Below the pieces are notes generated by a model. That model made no database searches and was not told the DNA's origin. It was given only the letters and a program-made list of their open reading frames with translations. Source: Beduini massiliensis (GTDB taxonomy: Bacteria; Bacillota_I; Bacilli_A; Erysipelotrichales; Coprobacillaceae). Taken from it: a stretch of 64,000 nt of DNA. Both the position numbers and the translations under genes were made by a program. Location: contig NZ_CDPP01000002.1 in NCBI RefSeq assembly GCF_000829905.1, forward strand, positions 62,001 to 126,000, given 5' to 3'. Shown here piece after piece: positions 16,017-24,522 of this stretch (the first letter of the stretch is position 1; each line of letters begins with the position of its first letter).

Positions 16017-16321
16017 ACATCCACCGCCTTTAATAACAAATGCATTAGATTCCCATTTTGCACTGCACGTTCAATCCCATAAGTTTCTTCTCCTACTATC
16101 CGATACTTTTCTTTCTTTTCAAAGCCGTTGTAAAAAGTTAACCCAGCATAGTCATATTGATCATACCTCACACTTCCTACCACTGACATTTCATCAATTA
16201 GATAAACAGCTACCTTGATATTCTCAATGTCTAACCACGTTTGTTTTTCTTGACCAGATGGACCTCTTACTGCGTTTAACTTCTGTAGCTGATACAGCTG
16301 CATATCATTCATCACTGCCAT
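16013..16321 (-). CDS. Head-closure/stopper protein
   Basis: 102 residues, MAVMNDMQLYQLQKLNAVRG, with YDYAGLTFYNGFEKKEKYRI typical of small beta-barrel head-tail stopper proteins. Position between the gp6-like connector and the gp10-like protein fixes the role by order. Overlaps both neighbours by a few bases. Similarity to a named Pfam family was not certain. Confidence 0.78.
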   Translation of the reverse strand: MAVMNDMQLYQLQKLNAVRGPSGQEKQTWLDIENIKVAVYLIDEMSVVGSVRYDQYDYAGLTFYNGFEKKEKYRIVGEETYGIERAVQNGNLMHLLLKAVDV

Positions 16322-16628
16322 AGATAGGTAGCCTCCTATATCGCTTTAACTTCCTTATATCATCTTTAGATAAAGTATCTGTAAAACTTGTTGACACCCC
16401 ACTAAATGAATGAGAAGAAACGCCTTCATACCCTATACGGTTTACTTTAACAATAACAATATTCTTAACCACACCTTTCAGGCTGTTTGGAATATCTTCA
16501 TTCTCTTTATAATTGATATAATCTTTAACATCATTAATTGCATCACCGATCATATCGTTTAAAAGAGTATCATCAATATTCGCCATATTTGGACGTAACT
16601 TAATTGACTTCAAAATTTCTTCATTCAT
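16305..16628 (-). CDS. Head-tail connector, gp6-like
   Basis: 107 residues, helical in its first part (LLNDMIGDAINDVKDYINYK) and ending FTDTLSKDDIRKLKRYRRLP. The pattern is that of phage gp6-like head-tail connector (adaptor) proteins that bind beneath the portal. AGGGAGGAACGAGC precedes the ATG. It follows the capsid gene after a weak hairpin. Confidence 0.85.
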   Translation of the reverse strand: MNEEILKSIKLRPNMANIDDTLLNDMIGDAINDVKDYINYKENEDIPNSLKGVVKNIVIVKVNRIGYEGVSSHSFSGVSTSFTDTLSKDDIRKLKRYRRLPIYGSDE

Positions 16629-16646
16629 GCTCGTTCCTCCCTAAAG

Positions 16647-16668
16647 GAAAAGAGGACCTTTTAAAGTC
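16647..16668 (-). terminator. Weak hairpin after the capsid gene
   Basis: On the minus strand GGACTT and AGGTCC form a 6-bp stem with one G-U pair and a TCTTTTCC tail, 10 nt after the capsid stop. It may be a partial terminator keeping capsid transcripts above those of the connector genes. Confidence 0.45.
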
Positions 16669-16671
16669 CCC

Positions 16672-17568
16672 TTATGCACCTGCGCTTGCTGTATCTTTAG
16701 TTGGGATAGGATTTTCTTCCGTATTAGCAACTTCAACTCTTACCGTTTTCATTGCCTGATCAGTTGGTACAACTGTGTAGTACATAACAGCAATTGCGTC
16801 TGTTCGCAATTCTTTTGAACCATACATGCATAACCCTCTAATACCATCTGCAAAACTTGTCTGTAAACGCATTGCTTCCATTTCATCTAACTGTTTAGCT
16901 GCACCAATGGCGCTTCTGTGATGTGCAATGATTTGATTTGCCGGTTTACATTCTGTACATACAATTTGCATACCGCCAATCGTTGCACCATCTACAATAC
17001 CATTTGCTAATACAGTTGGATTTGATGTAAAGCGAGGATCTTTAGATAATAATCCTAATAATTCTGTGTCAACTGTACAGAAACGTTCCGTTTTGGGTAC
17101 TTTCTGTTTTCCTAACAGAACTCCTAAATCTACGATGTAATCGTATAAATTATACTGACTTACTTCCTTTTTAGATGAAGCTGAACCGATCTTATTTTTT
17201 GTATCGGCACCAGCTGCCAGCGTAACAAAGAAATCTTTATCATATTGTTCAGCTAGTAACGCGGCGTGCTCTGATGTCGTTACACTCATTACATCTGCTT
17301 TTAATTGCACTTTATCCACATCTTCTAATGAAAATGCAAAGTATTTTTTTGTTGGGAAAGTCATTTCTATTGGCGTTGTTGAGATAGCGTCCCAATCAAT
17401 TTTACCTGTGTAATCCTTAATAGCACCAGCGCCAATTCTATTAAAAATAACCTTATTTCCTTGAATTGATGCTGGTTTTGTACATAAGGCATCTGCAACG
17501 GATACCTGATGGAAGTTGTGAATTAACGCCCCTTCCCATAATGTCGGTTTAAAATTTTCTACTGACAT
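16672..17568 (-). CDS. Major capsid protein
   Basis: 298 residues, MSVENFKPTLWEGALIHNFH, with a central AEQYDKDFFVTLAAGADTKN and the conserved-type end LRTDAIAVMYYTVVPTDQAM. Its size and place directly after the scaffold gene identify it as an HK97-fold coat protein that is assembled on a separate scaffold. GGAGAGATAAGAGT precedes the ATG. Probably the most abundant virion protein. Confidence 0.9.
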   Translation of the reverse strand: MSVENFKPTLWEGALIHNFHQVSVADALCTKPASIQGNKVIFNRIGAGAIKDYTGKIDWDAISTTPIEMTFPTKKYFAFSLEDVDKVQLKADVMSVTTSEHAALLAEQYDKDFFVTLAAGADTKNKIGSASSKKEVSQYNLYDYIVDLGVLLGKQKVPKTERFCTVDTELLGLLSKDPRFTSNPTVLANGIVDGATIGGMQIVCTECKPANQIIAHHRSAIGAAKQLDEMEAMRLQTSFADGIRGLCMYGSKELRTDAIAVMYYTVVPTDQAMKTVRVEVANTEENPIPTKDTASAGA

Positions 17569-17589
17569 ACTCTTATCTCTCCTTTATCT

Positions 17590-18204
17590 TTATTTACTTT
17601 CTAATTCCGCAAATTGAGCTGCTACTTCTTCCGCACTCATATTATCGGCATTTTGGACTAAATCTTCAAATCCAGCCGCCTTGAAACCTTGTGGCGGATT
17701 GATCGGATCATTCCCTCTAATAACAGGAATGAATAGGTCTTTATACTGTTCAAGCAATGCTTTGCCCTGTTCATCGATACCGATTACCTTGTCCCCATCA
17801 ACGCTGATTTTTTCCATATCAAACTTACTCTTTAATAAATCCGGATGCTTTGTTTTATTTTGTGAAAACCAGTCATTGATCGCTTTTTCCTTAGCAAACC
17901 CTTCCTGCATATCCTTCATTTCTTTTTTATACTGTTTTTCCATATCTTTGAGCTTAGTGTCTAAATCTGTTTTTTCTCCTTCGAATGTTTTAACAGTATT
18001 ATTCAAAGTCGTAAGTTGCTCATTTGCCTTTGTAAGTTCTTTTTCTTTGGCATCATATTTTTCCTTGCTGACATATTCACCGCTAGCTAGATTAGCAATC
18101 TTGATCTGATTATCCTTGTTAGCCTGATTGTACGCCTCAACAGCTTTTACAAGTTCATCAAAAGACAGCTGCTTATCACCAAATAAATCCTTTAAAAAAT
18201 TCAT
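17590..18204 (-). CDS. Capsid scaffold protein, GP20 type
   Basis: 204 residues, MNFLKDLFGDKQLSFDELVK, then a long charged coiled coil (about 50-105: KEKYDAKEKELTKANEQL) and an INDWFSQNKTKHPDLLKSKF segment. This is the Phage_GP20 minor structural/scaffold family. It shapes the procapsid and is located immediately before the coat gene. AAAGGACGAAT precedes the ATG. Confidence 0.9.
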   Translation of the reverse strand: MNFLKDLFGDKQLSFDELVKAVEAYNQANKDNQIKIANLASGEYVSKEKYDAKEKELTKANEQLTTLNNTVKTFEGEKTDLDTKLKDMEKQYKKEMKDMQEGFAKEKAINDWFSQNKTKHPDLLKSKFDMEKISVDGDKVIGIDEQGKALLEQYKDLFIPVIRGNDPINPPQGFKAAGFEDLVQNADNMSAEEVAAQFAELESK

Positions 18205-18240
18205 ATTCGTCCTTTCATTCCACTATGTTTATTGTTTATA

Positions 18241-18290
18241 TGTCGAGGCACTCTCGACAGTGAAATACATGCCTTTATGTCTCTGCATGT
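18241..18290. other. Two hairpins in the gap before the scaffold gene
   Basis: TGTCGAG (18241-18247) and CTCGACA (18253-18259) form a perfect 7-bp stem with a 5-nt loop. ACATGC (18267-18272) pairs with GCATGT (18285-18290). Neither has a T-run on the minus strand, so they are not ordinary terminators. They lie in the leader of the scaffold-capsid transcript and could be RNA processing or stability elements. Confidence 0.5.
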
Positions 18291-18331
18291 TAGAGAAATT
18301 TTAGTTTAAACAGTTTATATGCCATGTTAAG

Positions 18332-18361
18332 GGCAAAAGAAAAAGCGCCTATTTAGCGCTT
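18332..18361 (-). terminator. Intrinsic terminator after the zinc-ribbon gene
   Basis: On the minus strand AAGCGC and GCGCTT (18356-18361 and 18343-18348) pair around a 7-nt loop, followed by TTTTCTTTTG. The stop codon of the 90-aa zinc-ribbon gene lies in the stem. It separates the terminase-portal-MuF block from the scaffold-capsid block. Confidence 0.75.
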
Positions 18362-18632
18362 ATCTGTTATTCAGTTTATCCATTTCTTTTTTTAACTTTC
18401 TTTTTAAAGCAGCGGCTTTAACATTCTGACCATAATATTCAGCCTCTTTTATTTCTTCTTGAATTTTATGTGTAAGATCATTATGATAACAAACAAAATA
18501 TTCTTTACCACAATGTGGACATTGATAGAATACTCGATATAATCCTGATGAATGTCGGTCTTCACAGAGTTTTAATTGAGTAGTATCAAATAATTTATTG
18601 CATTCCTGACATGTTATTTTCATACTATTCAT
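18360..18632 (-). CDS. Zinc-ribbon protein downstream of MuF (90 aa)
   Basis: From ATG 18632, which overlaps the stop of the previous gene, 90 residues begin MNSMKITCQECNKLFDTTQL. A four-cysteine zinc finger is made by CQEC and CPHC about 30 residues apart; the rest is a charged helix (KIQEEIKEAEYYG, ALKRKLKKEMDKL). An upstream TTG would add five residues but has no better ribosome site. It is the last gene before a terminator, two genes after a toxin-like MuF gene, so an immunity or packaging-accessory role is possible; nothing shows which. Confidence 0.75.
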   Translation of the reverse strand: MNSMKITCQECNKLFDTTQLKLCEDRHSSGLYRVFYQCPHCGKEYFVCYHNDLTHKIQEEIKEAEYYGQNVKAAALKRKLKKEMDKLNNR

Positions 18633-18876
18633 TCTCGAATCTCTCAAAATCTTCTTGTGACAACTTCCCCTCCGCTACTAAACGTTTTCTTATCCTTGTT
18701 ATATTTTCTTTTTGTGCTTTAGTTAATTTCGATTTATCGACCTGTTGAGGTATTGATATAGGACCAGTTACACGCCAAATATACTTATCATGTTGAGACA
18801 TATACTGATAATTTTCTCGCTGCTCATCTTCATTCATTTTTCTGAATTGATCAATTGTTACAACTTTATCACTCAT
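18625..18876 (-). CDS. Hypothetical protein directly downstream of MuF (83 aa)
   Basis: From ATG 18876 (GGAGG 7 nt upstream) the product reads MSDKVVTIDQFRKMNEDEQR to SQEDFERFENE. Small, charged and helical, with ITRIRKRLVAEGKLSQEDFE near the end. It starts a few bases after the MuF stop (18879) and overlaps the next gene. In MuF toxin loci the gene next to the toxin often encodes immunity, so this is a candidate. No family recognised. Confidence 0.7.
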   Translation of the reverse strand: MSDKVVTIDQFRKMNEDEQRENYQYMSQHDKYIWRVTGPISIPQQVDKSKLTKAQKENITRIRKRLVAEGKLSQEDFERFENE

Positions 18877-18878
18877 GT

Positions 18879-20114
18879 TCATGCCTCCTCTAGATATATA
18901 TAAATCTTATCATCTTTCACTATAATATCAACTGGAATAAACACATTTTCTCTTGTATACAGAACTTCTTGCTCTTTCCAATTTAACAAAGAAATATCCT
19001 TACCTTTCTTACTATTTTCTATAATAATTTCAACATGCGAATCCGGATTATAAATTTTCCCTTTAGTAGTAGCAATATATTCAGGATAAACATGTTCTAA
19101 ACCAATGACATGAGAATTAACAAAGCTATCTAAATGATCTTGTGTATAAAAATATAATGAACGTGTTACTCTTCCTTCATAATTCGGAAACTTATCCAAT
19201 GCTTTATCTAAATCTTCTAAAAGCGCTAGTTCATCACTCTCTAAATTAAATCCATGTCTAAGAGAATCGTTTATAACATTGAAATCACCTGCAACGTACT
19301 TATTAGTAGCATAAAGTTCTTGATCGGTCAAATTATAAACGCTTTGTACATCAAGAGGTGTTAATTCGTCTTCAAATACCGGTAGCCATGTACATCTACA
19401 ACCGGGATGACACGGAAGATTGGGTGCTTTATCTATTCGATAAACTTTTCTGTGATTTACACCGCATATTTCACACGTTCTTTCATCCTCAGCGGCCCAC
19501 CAACGAACATATTTAACATCTGCATCTATCATTCCTCGCATTGAGGCTCTATTTAATGAATTAATAGTTTCTGTCCTAACGAGCCGGTGACACGCATTCA
19601 TATCTTTGTTCATTCGGTTTGACAACTGAAACGCCATTTCCGTAATTGTCTTTCCTTCTGTAATTCCAGTAGAAAGAATACTATTTAATTCATTGGCTAA
19701 TTTACCAGTATTATTCCATAGTCTTTCCGAGAATGACGATCCTTGCCATGGAGTATTAACAATGTCTTTACATGAATTTTTTGATAATTGAGAGAACTTT
19801 TCATCACTGCTGAATGATGTTTTATAAATATCTTGCATATGTTTAGATACGTTCTTAATCGTATCGTTTTCAACGCTGTCACCGATTTTTTCACATTCCT
19901 CGAGTATTTGCTCTTGAATAGACTTTAAATGCTGTACACGATATTTATCACTTCTACTAAGGGCAGTCTGTTCTTCTAATTTCATCAGCTCAGCCCGAAT
20001 ATTGTTCATTGCCTTACTGTAATGATCTAATAAAGCGATGTTTTCTTCTTCAAGCGAGTTATAAGAGTTCCAAACAACATTGGCAAGACGTTTCTCCCAA
20101 TATTCACTATTCAT
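18879..20114 (-). CDS. MuF minor head protein fused to ADP-ribosyltransferase-like domain
   Basis: 411 residues. Residues about 1-250 are a phage head morphogenesis (SPP1 gp7/MuF) protein: ITEGKTITEMAFQLSNRMNK, the arginine-rich RLVRTETINSLNRASMRG and the cysteine motif TCEICGVNH...HPGCRCTW (214-243). Residues about 258-411 resemble an ADP-ribosyltransferase exoenzyme fold: ALDKFPNYEGRVTRSLYF with R318, a degenerate STS-like ATT (348-350) and the E-x-E motif E381-Q-E383 in NWKEQEVLY. The first serine of STS is replaced by alanine. Such fusions are known as MuF polymorphic toxins carried in the capsid. It overlaps the portal gene by 8 nt. Confidence 0.87.
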   Translation of the reverse strand: MNSEYWEKRLANVVWNSYNSLEEENIALLDHYSKAMNNIRAELMKLEEQTALSRSDKYRVQHLKSIQEQILEECEKIGDSVENDTIKNVSKHMQDIYKTSFSSDEKFSQLSKNSCKDIVNTPWQGSSFSERLWNNTGKLANELNSILSTGITEGKTITEMAFQLSNRMNKDMNACHRLVRTETINSLNRASMRGMIDADVKYVRWWAAEDERTCEICGVNHRKVYRIDKAPNLPCHPGCRCTWLPVFEDELTPLDVQSVYNLTDQELYATNKYVAGDFNVINDSLRHGFNLESDELALLEDLDKALDKFPNYEGRVTRSLYFYTQDHLDSFVNSHVIGLEHVYPEYIATTKGKIYNPDSHVEIIIENSKKGKDISLLNWKEQEVLYTRENVFIPVDIIVKDDKIYIYLEEA

Positions 20115-21540
20115 TCTTATCCTCTTTTATGGGAACCTTATCCTTAAATGGATTGTTTTCCTCATTCTGCTTTTGAAGCTCCTCCAGTTCCTTCTCAACA
20201 TCCTCAACCCATGGATGATTGGCAAGTATTGTTCTGTCACTAACAACATTTTTAGAAGCAGAACAATTTTGAATAGTCTCTGTCTCATCAGTTTTCATAT
20301 CAACATTAAAAACAATTTTTATTTTCTGATCACTAGATCCAAGTTTTTTAATATCCATGAAAGTATTCACAAAGTATCGCAACATGTCAATTCCATTATT
20401 AAACTCTTGTGCCATGATGGAAGTTTTCAGATCCAACGATGAATACATCATCTTCAACGCTATTCCCGAAGGTGCATTCGCTAATTTCTCCGGGTCTTTA
20501 GAAACAGACTGACCATTCTCTGTAATATCCTTTTTAAGTTGCTGCCAATGTTCCTTAGAAGCATTGATGTCTGTCGATGGTGTTAATATTTCAACACCAT
20601 CATCATCCTTTTCATCGAAGAACATCATACCGTGTTCTTTAATGTTTCTTTTAAATGTGATCGCTTCATCTGAATTATATCCATAAATAGCAATGAGATA
20701 ATTAGTCACATCTTCAACGTAGTTTGCTGCCTTGCTTCGTGACTGATCATAATTATCTATGATTGTTTTAATGAACTTAATATCTGGGAGTTCTTTGAAG
20801 TTATTTTTAAACGGAATAAAAGGAACCATTCCCCACGATGTCCATTGGTCGTCGACATAATAATGATTAACAATTCCACCATTCTCATCATAGTTTCGTG
20901 TAGGACTATAAATAAGAATATCCTTATCTCTTCGATAATATTTTACATCTGTAGCCGTCCAAACCTCGATCTCTGTGACTGTCTTTCTAATATTTCCCTG
21001 CCAAGTATCAACGAAGCACCTTCTAATCATACAATCAAGTTCTGTGTGCTCAATATCTTTCCATACCGGAATACACTGTTCTGAAGGAACGACCATAAAT
21101 TTTAATTCGCCAGTTGAACTAATATAGGGATGTAGCCATGCAATCCCTTTGTTGCTAGATTCATACCCAAGTCTTGTCAGCTTGTACTGAAAATCATCAC
21201 CTAACACATCAGCAAACTTGCTTTTGTAATCTTCATCATCGCATACGAGCGAATAAGGTTTTGACAGCAGATAAGATACTTTCTCATCCACTTGATTCTT
21301 GTACTCAGCATGTGCTAGCCGGTTATCTGCCCTATACTTGTCATCCCCAGTTTTTTCTTTTACATCAAGAATATCATTGTCTACTTGATAATATTTATCA
21401 CCAATCTTCATCAACTCAAGTGTTTTACTTTTTTCATGGGCATCTAAAATCACTTTTAACCTTTGTTCATTTATCTCATTCGTTTGATTCACCATACGTG
21501 CCGCCATCACCCCTTTCTTTATTGCGTTGATAATTTTCAT
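20107..21540 (-). CDS. Portal protein, SPP1 gp6 type
   Basis: 477 residues with portal features: ADNRLAHAEYKNQVDEKVSY and LLSKPYSLVCDDE, FMVVPSEQCIPVWKD, then DQSRSKAANYVEDVTNYLIA and ANAPSGIALKMMYSSLDLKT. These match the SPP1 gp6-like portal family, a dodecamer through which DNA enters and leaves. GGGGGATAAT precedes the ATG, and TerL ends 2 nt upstream of it. The C terminus is charged, as usual. Confidence 0.93.
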   Translation of the reverse strand: MKIINAIKKGVMAARMVNQTNEINEQRLKVILDAHEKSKTLELMKIGDKYYQVDNDILDVKEKTGDDKYRADNRLAHAEYKNQVDEKVSYLLSKPYSLVCDDEDYKSKFADVLGDDFQYKLTRLGYESSNKGIAWLHPYISSTGELKFMVVPSEQCIPVWKDIEHTELDCMIRRCFVDTWQGNIRKTVTEIEVWTATDVKYYRRDKDILIYSPTRNYDENGGIVNHYYVDDQWTSWGMVPFIPFKNNFKELPDIKFIKTIIDNYDQSRSKAANYVEDVTNYLIAIYGYNSDEAITFKRNIKEHGMMFFDEKDDDGVEILTPSTDINASKEHWQQLKKDITENGQSVSKDPEKLANAPSGIALKMMYSSLDLKTSIMAQEFNNGIDMLRYFVNTFMDIKKLGSSDQKIKIVFNVDMKTDETETIQNCSASKNVVSDRTILANHPWVEDVEKELEELQKQNEENNPFKDKVPIKEDKNE

Positions 21541-21541
21541 A

Positions 21542-22810
21542 TTATCCCCCCTTTAGTCGTTTTCCTAAAATTGTATAAACGAAATATCTTACTGCATCCA
21601 TACAGTGATCATACTGTTTGACCGGTTTATCTTCTCCACGCTCTCCTGCTTTTGCATCCCATGTGTACGAAGCAAACTCTTTGATTGTTTCCTTACATAA
21701 AGCAGAAAAAAAGATAATTCCTAAATTCAAGGCATTACCCACTACACGAATTCCATCTTCAACATCGTTTTTAGCTTTCCTTACATGAAATCCACGTTTT
21801 CTAAGTTCCGCTATGAAAGAAGCTGCGGAGGGATCCACAATAACCGCATTTACTTTAACATTTTCTAACCACTGCAATAAATCATCGGCATATTCTCCAT
21901 CAGTTTTTTGCTTACCTCTATCTCGACCGGAATAATAGTATTCTTTGGTACATATCCACAAGCCTAAAATTGTTTTCTGCCACAAAAGAAAAACGGTCGC
22001 ATTTTGCGTACCGTAGTCAATACTGACATAATTAGTTGATTGCTCGTTGAGGATGTCTTTTATTTCACTAAGGACATGCTTAGCATTATCAAACATATCA
22101 TAGATGATGCCCTCTGCTACAGTCCATAGTCCTAAAATATAGCGTTTGAAGAACACCCCCGAATACATTGATCGATAGCGTTCTTTCACTCTTTCAGATA
22201 AGCTAAGGTTATCATCCATTATGAAATGCAAATAGAGTAAATGCTTTTCAGTCTTCTTATCCATCCAATTTGTTTTAAACCAATGATATGGTCCGTCCGG
22301 GTTACAGTTAAACCAAAATTTAGATCCCTCAACTGAGCAACGTCCTGTAGCTTGATTGACAAAACTTTCCGGCATCAACGCCACTTCATCAAAAAATACA
22401 CCGGCTAGTGTTATTCCTTGGATCAGATCTTGTGATCGTTCATCTTTACCCCCGAAGATGTAGAAATAGTTTTCTATCCCATTACGTCTAACAATGACTA
22501 AGTTATCCGCTCGATGATCTTCTACCTTATACCCTCGACTCTTTAGCATTAGTTTAAGCCAGAACAGAACGTTTCTTCTGAATGATCCAATAGTTTTCCC
22601 GCACATCCCGAAATTTTGATTTTGGAATGTGGTCATTGCCCATAACACATAGGATAATGACATGCACAATGTTTTCCCGGAACGTATCGCACCATCTGCG
22701 ATTATTCCGTCCATATCTTTTACAGGAGAGGCGTTCGTCCACCAGTTTAATACTTTTCTTTGTTTCTTAGAAAATGGCTTAAACGTGAAATATGCCTTAT
22801 TCTTTTTCAT
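21542..22810 (-). CDS. terL: Terminase large subunit
   Basis: 422 residues. The Walker A motif GAIRSGKT is at 40-47, Walker B with catalytic acid VFFDE at 138-142, and the RNase H-like nuclease is marked by VSIDYGTQNATVFLLW, VIVDPSAASF and a late HCMDAVRYFVY. This matches the PBSX-type terminase family. It cuts concatemeric DNA and drives it into the procapsid. It overlaps terS by 14 nt, indicating coupled translation. Confidence 0.95.
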   Translation of the reverse strand: MKKNKAYFTFKPFSKKQRKVLNWWTNASPVKDMDGIIADGAIRSGKTLCMSLSYVLWAMTTFQNQNFGMCGKTIGSFRRNVLFWLKLMLKSRGYKVEDHRADNLVIVRRNGIENYFYIFGGKDERSQDLIQGITLAGVFFDEVALMPESFVNQATGRCSVEGSKFWFNCNPDGPYHWFKTNWMDKKTEKHLLYLHFIMDDNLSLSERVKERYRSMYSGVFFKRYILGLWTVAEGIIYDMFDNAKHVLSEIKDILNEQSTNYVSIDYGTQNATVFLLWQKTILGLWICTKEYYYSGRDRGKQKTDGEYADDLLQWLENVKVNAVIVDPSAASFIAELRKRGFHVRKAKNDVEDGIRVVGNALNLGIIFFSALCKETIKEFASYTWDAKAGERGEDKPVKQYDHCMDAVRYFVYTILGKRLKGG

Positions 22811-23516
22811 CTTCCCAATCCTCTTGAGCGGTTCCGTTCAAGGCTTCGATGAATCCATCATTCACCGCCGGATCATCGTCACCATCATCAAGTTTAGCTT
22901 TCAAACTAGCAATTCTAGCTTTTTGTTCCTCTGTTGCTAGCTGCCAATCTTTATGCAACATTTCATCATACTGCTTGATCATGCTCTCAAGAGTTTTCAT
23001 TGCACGAGATTGTGCACTCATGAAGTTCGCTTGTTTGTCCCATGCTTGTTGAACATCGTATGCTGTTGTGTCCGGGCTTGCTAAGGATATCTCTTTCGTC
23101 ATATCTTGCTGATCCTTAACATACATCAGTTTTTGTGCCCTAATAATAGCAGCGTACTGAAGCTGGATATTATCCCACAGCAAATCAAGCGAGCTCTTCT
23201 CTTTTACTTCTCCGAGGATCTCCAACGTTTCCTCCGGTAGCCATTTGCTAAAGAAGCCATGCTTTTCCGCGTTTGTATTTTGAGGAGGTGCTCCGCCTTG
23301 ATTATTAAGTGCATTCTTGTTGTTAAGGGGTGCGCCTCTATTATTCTTTTTTTGTGTGCATACTTTTTTTGATTTTGTGTGCATACTTTTTTTATTCCAA
23401 TAACGAGTTTTCCATGACTTTACTGTGTTAATAGAAACGTTGTATTTTTCAGCTATATCTTTGTATTTAAGACCATTTAAGTAATCTTCATATGCTAGTT
23501 CCCAATTTTCTTTCAA
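22797..23516 (-). CDS. terS: Terminase small subunit
   Basis: 239 residues starting at TTG 23516; the codon three before it in frame is a stop (TGA), and AAGGAGG lies about 12 nt upstream. An N-terminal helix-turn-helix (YKDIAEKYNVSINTVKSWKT, about 18-37) binds the packaging site. A basic linker with repeated CTQKK-like words and a GGAPPQNTNAEKHGFFSKWL stretch follow, then a helical oligomerisation part and an acidic C terminus. It is the first gene of the late operon. This layout is that of PBSX/SPP1-like small terminases. Confidence 0.9.
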   Translation of the reverse strand: MKENWELAYEDYLNGLKYKDIAEKYNVSINTVKSWKTRYWNKKSMHTKSKKVCTQKKNNRGAPLNNKNALNNQGGAPPQNTNAEKHGFFSKWLPEETLEILGEVKEKSSLDLLWDNIQLQYAAIIRAQKLMYVKDQQDMTKEISLASPDTTAYDVQQAWDKQANFMSAQSRAMKTLESMIKQYDEMLHKDWQLATEEQKARIASLKAKLDDGDDDPAVNDGFIEALNGTAQEDWEDEKE

Positions 23517-23556
23517 AGCTACTCACCACCTCCTTTGTGTTGTTTTGTGCAAAAGA

Positions 23557-23578
23557 AAAAGCACTTTTGAGTGCTTTT
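23557..23578 (-). terminator. Intrinsic terminator upstream of terS
   Basis: AAAAGCACT (23557-23565) and AGTGCTTTT (23570-23578) pair around TTTG, and the minus strand continues TTTTTCTTTTG. It ends the transcript of the 297-aa gene and means the late operon needs its own promoter or antitermination. Confidence 0.8.
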
Positions 23579-23628
23579 ACAATTAATTGTTAAGTATATT
23601 AATAACACTACATGTTTGTTAAAAAATT

Positions 23629-24522
23629 TTAGAACAAACTCATATTTTCATTTTTATCTACATTTATTACATCTAATACTTCAATGATTGTATAATCGCT
23701 TTGTGTTCCTTCTATTGGTAAGCCAAACTCATTAATTTTATATTTTGATTTTAACTTCACCTTAAGTTTAGTACTTCCTAAGAAAGGTATTTCATTATTA
23801 TGTACTCTATTTAAAAAGTCTGTATCAGTAACAGTTGCATTTATTTTTATTGTTCCAAAAAAAACTTGCCATTTTGAGCTACCATATAAATCTGGTTTTG
23901 TTACTGTGACAATAGTTTCAGCCACAACTTCCTCAATGTCATTCACTAATTTCGCCGCATCAATTGGCTTCTTAGCTTCTAAAACATCTTCCACAGTAAA
24001 CTCTACTTTTGAATAATTTTCATTGTTATCGTTAACTGCAAAGCTTATTCCTTTTCTATCGTTATCAGTAGATATCTTATTGAATGTATTTACTAATGCT
24101 TTTTCAATTTGATCATTATTTGCATAAATATTTATAACGGCTCTATTAAAATTGTTTACTGTTCCATAATTATTTGTAATCTCTACATTGTTTTCATCAA
24201 TTGCTCTGACTGATTTCGGATCACTACCATTAAGATGTTTTTTAATTTCTAGTATTGTTTTAAATGTTGTCAATACTGTTGGCATTGCTGATATTATTGC
24301 TGGATAATTACTTAATATTACCGCTAATATATCAATAGTAAAACTACCTTTTTTAACATCCTTAATTTTAAATTTACAAAACTGTTCTTCCTGTAACACT
24401 TCACTAGCAATTGTCTTCAATAATGAAACCGTATTCTTTAACGCTGTAGAAAAGGTTTCAATATCGATATCATTAGTACCCTCAAACTTTATTTGCAAAC
24501 TTTCAATGTTTTCATCCACCAT
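23629..24522 (-). CDS. Uncharacterised 297-aa protein, possible cargo gene
   Basis: From ATG 24522 (GGGAG 9 nt upstream; the ATG at 24531 abuts this site). The N-terminal half reads MVDENIESLQIKFEGTNDID with VKKGSFTIDILAVILSNYPA, a helical, hydrophobic segment near 70-100 that may be membrane-associated or a buried core. The C-terminal half is beta-rich (VTKPDLYGSSKWQVFFGTIK, STKLKVKLKSKYKINEFGLP). I do not recognise it with confidence; it recalls proteins of unknown function seen in mobile elements with an N-terminal GSF/GSV motif. Terminators on both sides isolate it between terS and the late regulator, as expected for an inserted cargo gene. Confidence 0.75.
   Translation of the reverse strand: MVDENIESLQIKFEGTNDIDIETFSTALKNTVSLLKTIASEVLQEEQFCKFKIKDVKKGSFTIDILAVILSNYPAIISAMPTVLTTFKTILEIKKHLNGSDPKSVRAIDENNVEITNNYGTVNNFNRAVINIYANNDQIEKALVNTFNKISTDNDRKGISFAVNDNNENYSKVEFTVEDVLEAKKPIDAAKLVNDIEEVVAETIVTVTKPDLYGSSKWQVFFGTIKINATVTDTDFLNRVHNNEIPFLGSTKLKVKLKSKYKINEFGLPIEGTQSDYTIIEVLDVINVDKNENMSLF

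Noticed and set aside
17681-18109. 142-codon rightward frame opposite the scaffold gene
   Set aside because: Shadow of a coiled-coil gene with no start signals.
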